Made by a program: the position numbers and the translations under genes | Shown: positions 13,101 to 24,274 of the stretch, in pieces | How the letters are laid out: each line of letters starts with the position of its first letter | Numbering within the stretch: position 1 is the first letter of the stretch | Notes under the pieces: generated by a model | The model's input: the letters and a program-made list of their open reading frames with translations, nothing else | Database searches by the model: none | Told to the model about the DNA's origin: nothing | NCBI GenBank assembly: GCA_000727475.1 | Contig: KL647298.1 | Span: 2,993,232 to 3,057,231 of the forward strand | Direction: 5' to 3' | DNA length: 64,000 nt | Source of the DNA: Sarcocystis neurona | Taxonomy: Eukaryota; Apicomplexa; Conoidasida; Eucoccidiorida; Sarcocystidae

Positions 13101-14188
13101 CCTCGCCAGATGTGACGACAAAGAACAACTTTGGTAAGCGTCTGCAATTCATGCATGTTCACGAAAAAACACGCTCAATTCGCGGCTCATTGCAATGCAA
13201 GCTAGACACAGAGAACGTTGACTGTTCACAACTCATATCAAAAAGCAACCTTGCGTGGGCCGCACTTTTCCACTGAGAAGCACTAAGACTGGGACTTTTT
13301 CTGCAGCAGCGGTATTGGAATGCTACGGGCTCTTCACGGACTACGAGATACTCTGGAGGAGCTAGAAACTGGATCCGAGTCAGACAGTCAGTTAATCGCA
13401 AAAAATACTGACTTCGCAGGTTTCCTGGGTCCGAATTTATTCAGAAGCGTGTGTTTGGCCACAGCAGTGGCAGCTCAGGTAACGAGAAAGCGTCCTTGTG
13501 TTGTTCTAGCAAACTCGTTTGGATCTATATAAGCACTATACGACTTCTGAGAAGTTAGCCCTCAGTTTCCCCCGAAAATCGGGCAGGATTCTACATTAGT
13601 ATCTGTTTAACGCACCCATCACAGAAAAGTGCAGTCGTCACGGGAAACTGCCGCATGAGGATTTTGGGAAAAATGTCGCAGATCTGGACCACGCTCATCA
13701 ATGTAGGATACTGGTGTTCTGGAAAATCTACGAGTGCAGCTGAACTGTCCGGGAAGTCGACTGGAATACTACAACAAAATAGCGCACTGGAGTGAGGATT
13801 ATCCGACTCAGCTTGAATTCATCAAGGACTGGAACACTTCTGATGAAGACGGTGTTTCCTCCGCTGGGAACGACTTGCAAAACAGTGCCGTAGTGGTTAC
13901 AAGAGCTGCAGACTTCGACCACGAAGTTGAGCTTTTAGAGGGATTTTTGAAGATTTTAACGTAAGTATGCGCCTCCGCAGTCCCAACGACATTGTCGCTG
14001 CAGCTGTAGTACGTCCTCCCAGTATCTTGTACGAGAGTCGTACCACAAGAGATGCACGCCGCTCCTCCACTGTGCTGGCTGTTTTCTGTACCAGTCAAAC
14101 CAGCACTATGTTGCTCGAACAACTGACGTATGTTCTGATCACTCCCCTTTCCCTGGGTGGATGCAGGGTTATTGCAACAGAGTGTTAA
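7182..14188 (+). CDS. Triple degenerate ATP:guanido phosphotransferase-like protein with RIIa-like head
   Basis: Twenty exons join in phase: 7182-7316, 7463-7769, 8009-8115, 8185-8367, 8413-8637, 8778-8966, 9112-9198, 9307-9401, 9535-9652, 9807-10141, 10335-10464, 10687-10824, 10981-11200, 11330-11701, 11834-12012, 12158-12395, 12494-13133, 13307-13478, 13707-13960, 14167-14188; 4146 nt, about 1381 aa. Residues 1-45 resemble an RIIa/Dpy-30 docking helix pair (IKQYCETHQLPQLLAFL). Three phosphagen-kinase C-domain-like units follow. Unit 1: ALWLSPDKRIAVVMNWRDHL, then GYLTVDP. Unit 2: GVFLSPSSDWLIAVNFNDH, then LGYLTCLPEFLGTG. Unit 3: RGVIFSADQTVVCLVNFLDH. Each unit ends in a helix like the family's LG-sEve--v-gv--LiE. 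The canonical NEEDH motif is reduced to N-x-x-D-H, and the reactive Cys of the CP-x-N loop is replaced or displaced, so catalysis is doubtful. The family call rests on ordered motifs and is fairly firm. Single small exons, especially 12158-12395 and the 22-nt last exon, are less sure. Confidence 0.72.
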
Positions 14189-14819
14189 GCACCGCAACCG
14201 CTTTCACTGTGTACACCGCTCCGCTGGAACGTCGACTTTGTTGATCCCGTCGGGTGTTCTCGATGTCGAGTACTAACTACCGCGTGGGACAGGATGCAGA
14301 CGTGGAAAAAAGGCCACTACGCACAACGTGATTGCTGCAAAGTACGAACGCTGGGTCGCAAACATGCACCACATCTTGTCTTTGAGGTACAATGCGCGGC
14401 GGAAGCGGGATAAAGCGACTGTGCTCGCTAGCAGGAAATTACGCGTCTCAGACCTCTGTTATGCGGCTTGACGTTTACGTGGCGAAGAAGTGTCTCTGTG
14501 GGGATACGCGTCACATGAGTGGATAGTCTTCGATTTTGATGGAATAGGCAGTGCAGAGGAAAATTCAACGGGTTTGTAGGTCATTGGCGGGTCTGTCGTT
14601 GATGCCTGAGAGAGGAAGAAACAGTGGAAAAGGAGGCAGGAAAAGACGTGATTGGACTTGAATGACAGAGACATATAAGAAGGATGTACCGCGCAGCACT
14701 GCGGCGCACTCCACTTACGACCAACATCAACGCAACGACAAAAACTGGAGATTACGTGAAGTTGTCTCCCATATCGAGGTGGCAGTCGCTTCAGTGACGT
14801 TGTTCATGCTAAAAAGCGA
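14189..14819. other. Convergent intergenic region
   Basis: Lies between the stop codon of the plus-strand kinase-like gene and the stop codon of the minus-strand gene at 14820, so the two genes are convergent. No coding signal was seen. It should hold both 3' untranslated regions. Confidence 0.45.
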
Positions 14820-17443
14820 CTAACCGTAGCCGTAGAACGTTGCGACTACTGGCCGCAGAATGTAGGAAGGAAGAAACCCGGTTTTTCGGTCTTTGGTTAC
14901 GCTTCCTCGGTACATGTATGGCGTCCGGTTGTGGGCGTTCCAGTAAAGCTGCTCCGAACAGAATATCATTGCGAGCCACACAGGAAGTGTGCGTTTTGCG
15001 CCCGGTGCCCCTTCGGGGCACGTGGACACGTGCATACACCGAACGACGCATACAAACACACCCAGTGTTACAGGCGTAAGTGTCACCGCGCCGACTTGTA
15101 GCAACCACACTCAGCGTACAAAGCATATTATGGAGAAGTACCAATCCTCTACAACCCTCAGCGCCTTCACCTTCTTCACAAATGTGGTAAAACTACATGA
15201 CGCTTTAAAGCTTCAGGCAATCTCGGCGTTCCGCAGACTGCACGTGAAGCATGCATACACATACTCGCGCATACCCGCCCGTGCACACACATAAGGATAG
15301 TTTTGTATGTGGATTCGTACAGCTACGAATTTGGCACAGGAGGAAGTGACGCCCGTGTATCACCTGTGCCACACCTCACTTCGCTAGTTCAGCAGCAGAT
15401 TAATTGCCTCCCACACAAGCAACGCACTGGTTGGACAAATAAAGTCTTTCAGTGGCACCTACCTGTGCTGTCAAGTGCATCACGTCGTAGGCGACTTCGG
15501 CCGCGATTTCACACGCATGTGAAGCTGGATGTTGAAGTTGTGTCTCCCCTGCCGCTGCCCACCGTTCGGCGCGTGTCGGTTCTTCCGGCGACGAGGGGAT
15601 TTCCGCAACGCAGGGCACGAATAAAAACAGAGAAAGGCCCACACGTGTCGTCGTCCACACTCCTGCACGTACCGCAGAATCGTCGGGTGGCATTCATCTC
15701 GGCGTGGGCTATGACACAAGAACGCCGGTCATAGCAATAATGTGCAGATCTAACCTTCGTGTTTTAGCATAGTCATCAAATCTGCCTGTGCCTGTACCCG
15801 TAGCCCTGACTTGGAGCAAACTGTTGCACGTAAACCTTCATCGTTCGACCAGGATGCAAAAATATTTCTCCTACCCTGTACGGCAGATTTACAAAAGGTG
15901 TATATCTGCATGTGTATGCTGTACGTGCTCATTACTGCGCGCAACATGCAAACAAGGCGCGCACAATCATTGCGGAGATCCAGCACTAAGACGTTTTCAG
16001 CTCCACGACGTACCTGCGCCTGTGGACTCGTGCACAGCATTTACGTACATCTGTGCACAAGCTGGACACAACACGGCTAGTTACACGAGTGTGGCAGAGG
16101 TGGTGATCTGGATGTGCAAGCAGCCACTGACCTGTGATTCCGTGCTCTGTAACAGCAGTGCCATCTCTGTAGAAGTCAATTTCAACCTCCTCTTCTTCGT
16201 CTCTTGCTCGAAACCCTAGCCACTTGCGCCGCTGCAAAATGAACCTCCACCTCTGCGCTCCCAGCGGATGCTCACCCCCGTTTTCTTGCGTGGCCCCTTG
16301 ACTCGTCGAACTCCCGCGTCCTGCTGGCTCTTCGCCTGTGGCCCATTTCATAGCCCATGTTTTCACTAAATTAGAAGCATTTCGCAGACAGCTGCTGACG
16401 GGTAGCAGCACATCCGAAATATTCCTCAGAAAGTTGCATGTCGGCACGACAGCGCTGCAGATACGTAACTGAATAGTACGACGATCCCGTCGTTGCCCGG
16501 GGATAGAGCCATTTCTTAACCACGTTCCAGAGTAAAATCCACTGTGGCGGCTCCATTCCTTCACAGGAGGGAACAGTTGTGTAGCTACCCTTCCCTCTCT
16601 CGTGTTTTCTACGCCATTCCCACAACTGTGGAGGCTGCAGGACGAGTGCCCCCTACGTTGAGTGCAGTTCTTCAACTCACTTTCAAAGGTCACCCTGTTG
16701 TTCGCCTCGACGGCTTGGTGCTGCTTTGCAGCGCTTTTATAACCGTACGTGGCGGCCGATCTGGTAGACGCTTCCCCTTTCCGGTTGCAGCGTCCTGGCA
16801 CCGACTCCCCAAGGCGTCGCAGTGTGGCTACGGCAGTGAAACCGGCCTTAGAAATCAACGCTGACCTTCTGAGCTGAGCCCGGTCAGTGGCACATGAAGA
16901 GCGTGGCGGCCATACTCTATCTGAAGATGGAGGAGACTTCGCAGATCCCCTTCCTGGTGGACGTCCTCCGCTTGTAACTGATGCAGGCGAATACTTAAAC
17001 AGGCCCCTGCCTAATGACTGTGCTCTCCTTTTGATTAATGCAGGACAGCGCGTGAAGGACGACTGCTCCGGAGAACCCTCCCGACCTTTACATAGGGTCG
17101 GCAACCATCTGAGTAAACACTGTCGCTGTACAGGTGCGTTACTCTCGTGTAGTACATATTGGGGAAATTCACACAAGCGCCGGTACGCACACCGTCCCTG
17201 TGTACGTGCGTTGCAGGAACATGCGTGATTTTGCAGGAAAGGTGGTGGAGCAGAACCACTCAAACATGTAGAATAGCAGCTCCACGACAAGCTGGTGGCT
17301 AAGTTTCTCCCACGCTGAAGATCGGGTGAAACATGCAGGGCCGAGACACAGCGCCACCAGGTGTGCAGCGATTTCGATACCACCAGCAGCAAGAGGTACG
17401 CCCAGACGCATCGAGAACAGAGAAGGCAGCAGGAGGGGATCAT
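14820..17443 (-). CDS. Secreted or plastid-targeted conserved-looking protein, family unknown
   Basis: Three exons on the minus strand join in phase: 17443-16132, 15662-15463 and 14948-14820; 1641 nt, about 546 aa. The chosen ATG (17443) gives MIPSCCLLCSRCVWAYLLLL, a good signal peptide. About 300 residues follow that are rich in Ser, Arg, Cys and Pro with few acids, like a long transit-type leader. The C-terminal third looks conserved: RRKWLGFRARDEEEEVEIDF, then YRDGTAVTEHGITGVW across the first splice, AERWAAAGETQLQHPASHAC, and a final exon with YWNAHNRTPYMYRGSVTKD and FLPSYILRPVVATFYGYG just before the stop. The DG-x-G-x-W and RG-V-x-D-R-x-x-LP-x-RPV-x-TF pattern recalls small plastid proteins of plants and algae, but I cannot name the family. 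A bipartite leader plus that pattern suggests the apicoplast; this is inference. Confidence 0.6.
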
Positions 17444-18250
17444 TGAACCGACACTACGTCTTTTCTCCTGAAAAACAAACACACGTCTAGAACACCTTAC
17501 CCAGAATCTTCACGTTGTTACCAAAGAGGATGTGTGGTAGCATCTATCACAGAGCTGCTGTCTAAATGGGTAAATATGCAGGTAAATATGCAGTCGTCTT
17601 GCTGCTGGGCCTGTTGTGCTGAGTGTGCTGCTGCTGGGCCTGCAGATGGGGCATTCACGGCCAGCAGCATCCACAGGGCTGCTTACGCTTTCCCCTCATC
17701 TCCGCTCTCAGGGGGTGCACGCCCCTTGCCCAGAAGTTCCGGAGACAGGATAGCAGATCTCTTCATGGATTTACTGCAGACCTGCTCGTGGGCCGGAACA
17801 GCGGGAGATGGCAATAAATTTTGACACGTGCATTGCTCTCTATGCGAGGCGAGCGGTAGAGCGGCGGGGAACGCTGGGAGTTCGGCTGCTCCCCACCGTT
17901 GAACGGTAGCAGCAACAGGCATGCTGGCCAGCGGCGTCCACAGGCGGCAACCGCGGCAGCAGCCACGGGGAGAACGATGATACTCGTGCGAAAAACCAAC
18001 CCTCGCGTTCTCGAGCGTAATGCTAAAACGTGGAATTGGACCTGACGTGTTTTTTCCGTTCTTAGAGAGTCGTCGCACAGAACGGCTGCGTATAAGAAAG
18101 ATCATCCCATCGGCGGAACGCAGTAGCACAGACGGTGCCACAACTCATGCCACTCCGTAGGTATTCAGTCTGCTCCTTCTGCGACAATTTCCTTTCAAAC
18201 CCTCCCCACGTAGCTCTCAGTACTTCCAGTTTCGTCGTGCACTACTAAAT
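17444..18250. other. Upstream flank, no resolved gene
   Basis: Contains the promoter side of the minus-strand gene ending at 17443. Open frames exist on both strands: 17534-17824 plus, with a CTG-rich patch near 17598-17645, and 17683-18141 minus, which begins MAPSVLLRSADGMIFLIRS. Neither shows a recognisable domain. The minus frame is the more protein-like and could be an exon, but I would not annotate it. Confidence 0.25.
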
Positions 18251-21200
18251 ATGGAATATCTCCACGTGCGTATTCACCTCCTGGAAGCTGACGTCGTCGC
18301 GTGGCACCACCGTCCTCCAGCGGCAGCGACTCTTGAAAACATGGCGGCTTTCGTGGCGCAGAAAATCAGACATTTTGTTCAACGTCTTGTTTCCGCAGCG
18401 TTACAGAAGCGCAGCATGACAACGCAGCAGTCGAGATGGCGTACAAACATACATATATATATATACATGCCCATCGGAGGGCCCACCTCGCTCTGCGCAC
18501 TCCTCTTCAGCGTGTTCCCGCGTAACAGCGGATGACTGCCCATCAGTGACGGAAGTGCCGTACGCACACTCGTGCACGACTGGTGGACTGCGCCTGCTGC
18601 ACACTGCTTGTGAAAAAGGGATACTGGCGTCTCCTTTGTGTCATCGTGGAATGCCGCACACTTTGTAAGCGTGCAACTTTGTGAAAATGGCACATTGCTG
18701 TAATAAAGCAGTCATTTTCCCCCGCTGCGGTAGATGTACTACGGGAGCAAATAACTTAGTGTGCTACACTCGCGGCCTCACGAAGCATGCCCTGGAAAGG
18801 CAGTTAGAGAAGGAATGTCGGCACACTATCCAAATACACAGTATTACTTAGTACCACTCGTGTATACACATACATGCAACATATATATGCAAACACGGAT
18901 GCTCTAAATAGCTACATGAGTAGGTACGCGAAAGTAACACAGTGGATGCGTAACCCACTACATGCGATGTCTTACTACGTGGTAATTGCAGAGTCTTCAC
19001 ACTGACAAAGTCAAGCTCCACATTTGTAGGCGGACTCGCACGGTGACCTTTGTCCTGGAGGCGAAGGATGGCAGGGTGATCCAGGGAGCTACGTAAAGCC
19101 GACATTTTCAGAATCAAAGGCGCAGCATGAGCTGTAAGACCGTGACGGCTGACCTTTCTAATCAGCTACTGCACAGCAGGGCGTATTATCCGTCCCAGGT
19201 TTCGCACATACCGCGCCATTCACGTAGTCCATCTGCAGTCTCCCTCTGGCGGTCCCTATCTGCTACAAGTAGTCTCGTTATGAAAGGTCCGCGCTGGTTT
19301 TTTCATGAACGCATATCCCTCCGCACTGCTAATGTGTGGAACACTTGGGCCGTAGCTAAAATAATCGCCGCATTCGTAATCAAAGAGATTGTTGACGCAA
19401 GTTTTGAGACTGTCTCTTTTCGTTTGCGTTGCTCAAGCTTACTGTTTCTGCAAACAGTCTGGCAGCAATCCTCTGACTACGTCTTGCCTCCCACGTCAAT
19501 GTAGTCGTTTACTGCACAACATCCGAGCTGAGAGGCCGGTTTGTAAGATTGCCACCATGCTTGATACCACTACTGCGATGCGCTGGGTCCACCATTGTTT
19601 CCATCAACCGTCTATATGGTGACGTGTAGACGTAGCGCGTGCACCGGTAATTGTGAGCCCGTCAACACGTACTGCGCAGAAAGATTGTAGTGCGCGTGCA
19701 ACAAACGGCTGCAACACACAAACGATCGTGGTCATAGTGGTGATCGTTTTGCGATTAATCGCGCCTCCCTCGTTACACACCTGGGACACCACGTACAACA
19801 GGTATCAAGCATGTGGGGACGCAGAGCGTCACGCGCGTCACGCGTGTGTCACGTTGGATGAAGGAAGGAATGCTCCCATGTACTGGAGGTGAATTGTTGC
19901 ATTTCTGATAATTGTCAAGAAAGGAAGTTTCGTGTATGCAACTTGGCGTGCGGCACAGATTAGGCATCCACAAGCGCAGGACAAGTACATTGAGAGCTGA
20001 ATCCTCATGTGTGTGACTGATGTACTCTAATGGCAAACATGCCTACATATATCATACACTCAACGGTGTTAATTCAACGTCTCTCATGGACTCAAAAGCG
20101 GCCTGTACACGCGTTCTATGGGGGCAAGGGTTCACATATATATATCATGTGTCACGTAGAACGCCCAGGTCGCTAAAATTCTGAGCCCTCCGTACGGCAG
20201 ACGATGACCACACGCATATCAGAGCATAGATCTTGGAACGCAGGACGCTGCAGAGGCATCGCTCATCTTCTAAGCTCTCGCCTTTTTTCAACTTTAAACG
20301 AGGACGTTTTGCTTCCGGGAAAGACATGTCCTTAACTAACAAGGACATGTCTTTGTGCACGTTGGAAAGTTTGAAGTTTGCTGTATGCGCTGAAAAGAGT
20401 TAAACACTTTGTATGGCGCGCGTGTAGAGTAGCGTCGACCGCAATATCGCAGCGTCCGCCGTCTGTGCACGTTTCCGGTAAGAGTCGGGAATGACGCTGG
20501 TTCGTGCCCTACGCAAGTTCTCGAGTTTCACTGTACTCGTGAGCTCTGAAAATTCACCATCAACAATAAACAGTCTGCGAATCACGTGTTCTCTTCGTTC
20601 CTCAAGAAAGTAAATCGCCTTTCTAACAAGTTGAACTCGTTTGTGTGTTCTACTCTCTACGCGCTGGTGTTATACTAGAATTTGCAATATTTCACTTAAT
20701 AATTCTAACCTGTCGTGTGAGTATTTTGGGTTCTCCCGTGGATATTTCAAAGTCCAGTTATATTCACATATTTAAACCGGAACTTCGGTGGAAAGGTTAT
20801 GTAGAAGGAAACGCAATTCGCCCACGAGGGCGTGTACACACACAGGATTCCACGTGTTCCTGTTGCTTAGAGGTCGGCTATCACCCCGGACGTGCATGAC
20901 CGATGTGAACGAAGAAGTTGTGTATGTTGTCACAGACACGGCTGATAATGCCTGTTTAGGGTGCTGCTCACATGGAAGCAATTTTCTTGCTTCCACATAT
21001 TTGTTAGTATACCGCGCATAAAAAATGGCATACAAATATTGCTAACGGGCAGTGTGTATCTGTGGGATGGTGGAAATATGTGGGAAGTACACTCGCAGGA
21101 ACTGCCGACACACTTAAAGCCTGCTGAAATACATTGAGAGTCCACGAGGGCAAGAACATTATCTCATCGGTAACTGCTAACCAACTCGCAATACACGCAC

Positions 21201-23400
21201 CCTACTTCACCTGGACTGGAGCGTAACCTGATTCGCTTATAGAGTTGAGAATAAACTCGTGTTCATTGGCCACACGGCATACGCAGATAATCGTATATAT
21301 ATTTATATAGACTTAGACACATTTGCGTAGGGGTGTTCACCTAGTACGTGAAACTTGAGATGCGCGCAAACGGAGGACGAATTCAATTTTAATGGTTATA
21401 CGCAAAAGTCTGTTATGCATATAACGTCAGACTCAGAAGGCGTTCAAAACAGTAGTGGCGTGTCCATACATGTCCCTGGAGAGGGTCTATTGAAACGGTC
21501 CCGTCCGTCAGTGCCAATATTAGACATTCTCTACGGGACAAGGTCATTCTCCACCTGCAGCTGGCTGGTAAATATAGTGAAACAGAGGGGGGATGGATCA
21601 AACAAGCGCCCTTCTCTCAGCGCCACACATGACCAGTGTGTAGATTTTTGTCTTTTCAGAGCGGCAGGATCATTGACTGCATCACCACACCGACGGTTAG
21701 CGGTGGTGAACGAAGACGCATGTAGAAGGGTTCACCTGCCATTGATTCTTCGTGTGCCCTCACACTTAACTGGCTGGTACAGTTTGAAATTATGTTTCTT
21801 CCAGCTGCTGCTGCTGCCCATCTTGCTGCTGATATTGCAGTCTGGACGCTCCTGCTTTGTGCACCCGCTGCGAATGCCGCTCTTGATATTGGTGCACAAA
21901 GTGCCTCAGTGCTGTTGACTTCTGCGGCTGGCAGAGAAATTATTTTTCAGCCGCAATACCAGTGCTGTAACCTTACATGTCGACGTCTGTCCTCTGTCTA
22001 AAAGTATACTCTAAAGCTACATGGGACAACGGTGTACACACGCGGTTATCTGCGTTTATACACGTAGTTTACACCTACGTGCATGTGGAGAGAAAGTCTT
22101 TCGTGTTCAACATCGACGCGAAGAGAGGACGACGCGTCGACAAGTAGACCGTGCAGGTCCTGCAGTATCATTCGGAAACACATGTTCAACAGTATTAATA
22201 GAGAGCATGCAAAAACTAGAAAGTGAACCCGCTTATACGTATGTATAGATATATACGTATACGTACATGAACAGAATATACATTCACTGTAAGCACAAGC
22301 ACACATACTATACATGAGAAACACTACAGATGCATAGAAAAAACAGACTTACTTTTGTAAAGTTACTAAACATACGTATACGCGTACACCTTACCATAAC
22401 CGTCTGTACACACATGCGCGCGCAAACGAATACACGCGGTTGACACAAATATATTTGTAAGTGGTCGTGCCATCATATTTTGTGTGAAGATATGCGATCA
22501 CGCTTCTTCAGATAAATATATGCAGCATCGACTCTTGAACAGCACTTTGGGAAAAGTTTGAACAGTTACATAGGGAAGGATTTGAAAGCGCCTGAAACTG
22601 GTGGAAACGACCAGGTTAAAATCTTTAACAATTCGAAAGGTGAGCGTTTTCTAGGCAAGAAAACGCAAGGCACTCGACTTCTCAATTTTGTGGCAAGCGA
22701 AAAAGGTCCTTATAAATTCAACCCCATACGACGCGATGACGAAGTTGAGTGAGCACATATCTGTGCAATATATTCCTGTACGGCACGCACCGTGTAAGCC
22801 TTGATGCATCTATCTATCCATCTACCTATCTCTATCTCTTTGTACACGTGTAGGGTACGTGGCGATCGGATGTATTTGTACGCCGACCGTGGTGGCGCGC
22901 ACGTGTACAATTTAACGTCTTTCTAGTCGATCTATCTATCTATCTATATATATATATATCTATTTATAGGGTACGTATTTCTCGTTTGTGTTTGTAGGCC
23001 GATTGGGGTAGCGCGCTCTTGTAGCAATCGGTGTTTTTATGTGCCGCGACAACTGTTCCTCTGTTCAATCTACCACAGCCTTCTCCCTGAACAGCGTCTT
23101 TGTAGACCTCCCTACGTACGCACAAGTACGGAGCATCCTTAGACAATTCACCCCACTTACTTCCCTGTATGACATGTCGCGTCCGTGTACAGCCACGTTG
23201 TGTCGAGCCTTGAAGGAAAGTAATATGCTTCATCCCGTACTTCTTCTGCCACAACGTCTGCTACGCAGCGGCCTGACTATCTGTCTGCTTTTCTTGGGTA
23301 TATCTCATTATCTCGATCTATCATATATATGTTTGTATCTTCTCTCTACACGAACCCAGTCAAGTCGGTGAACAAATACGGTCTTCACCGGAAATCCACT
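18251..23400. other. Long gene-poor stretch of the repeat-poor segment
   Basis: About 5 kb with only short, domain-free frames (for example 18848-19117 minus, 19127-19504 plus, 21355-21918 plus, 22558-22752 plus). It has few repeats: short TA runs near 18450-18473, 21292-21310 and 22230-22265, and a TCTA/TA run at 22925-22970. No rRNA or tRNA was recognised. It may be intergenic, or it may hold a non-coding transcript; nothing in the sequence decides this. Confidence 0.35.
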
Positions 23401-24274
23401 TTTACCCTTCAGTTTCCTGTGACTCTTCCGTCCAGCTTCTTCTGACTCTCCTTTCAGACAGGCAGACTTCATCCCCTCTAAGAAGAGATGGATAAAATTG
23501 CGTGGCTGTGTTCCGTTCCTTTCCTCTTACGCATGCATGCCTTTTATTACCGATAATTTCCTACGAACCACGTGTCCACGACATGCAGACGTGGTACATG
23601 TTATGCCCGTGTCTGGATCAGCGCTAAATTCGAAATTCCAACCGATGACTTCATCGTCCTCCATCCTTTCCCCATTTTCTTCCTCTACGCTCCCTCACCT
23701 CTTATTTCTTTCTTCGGCTCTCCGCTGGTCAATCTTAGCCTTCTTGTTTTCATCGCTGTCCTTCCCTTCCCCCGCCACGTTCGTGCGGGAGGAAGCGAGT
23801 GGAACGTCGAGCAATTTGTTCCTGAGCCTGCTCTTGCGTCTTCCTTTGCTCTTTTCCTTCTCCCTTGTGGAATTTGAGGCAGTCTACCAGGTACTTCGTT
23901 TCCTGTCCTCTACGGTCGACTCTGGTGGCACTCGATCTTCGTCCCACCGTCGGTCCTTGTTCTTCTGCGCTTCCGTTGCGAAGATTTCACCAAGCGGCAC
24001 CTGCAATCGCTCTCTCTCTCTCTGTCTGTAGTTCTCCTCTCTTCCGTTTCTGAACCTCAGAATAATCTACTGGGATCCAAAGCTCCCGTGCGTCTTGACT
24101 TTCTCTTTCCGTGAACTCGTGGGCCTTTGAAGAAGCCGCTGGATCTATTTTTCTCTTCCCTCTCCCGCTCCTCTTCGTCTTCTCTTCTCCCTGTCGACAT
24201 TCCGCTCTATATTCTCCCGGTAAGCGGCGGACGAAGGACCTCCTCAGCTCTTCTCTTTGTTTGCTTCTGTCAGT
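23400..24274 (+). promoter_or_regulatory. Pyrimidine-rich 5' flank of the importin gene
   Basis: The plus strand is strongly biased to C and T (TTCTTCC, CTCTCTCTCT and similar) right up to the ATG at 24275. It most likely contains the promoter and 5' untranslated region. This is also where the sequence changes from repeat-poor to repeat-rich. Frames such as 23498-24031 are products of the composition bias and have no domain. Confidence 0.35.

Noticed and set aside
20950..20965. Telomere-like TTTAGGG
   Set aside because: Single copy, no tandem array; chance occurrence.
21355..21918. 187-residue plus-strand frame
   Set aside because: No domain, no splice or start support, and codon usage unlike the confirmed exons; the hydrophobic C-terminus comes from a CTG patch.
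22558..22752. 64-residue Lys/Asn-rich plus frame
   Set aside because: Short, isolated, no start context and no homologous pattern recognised.
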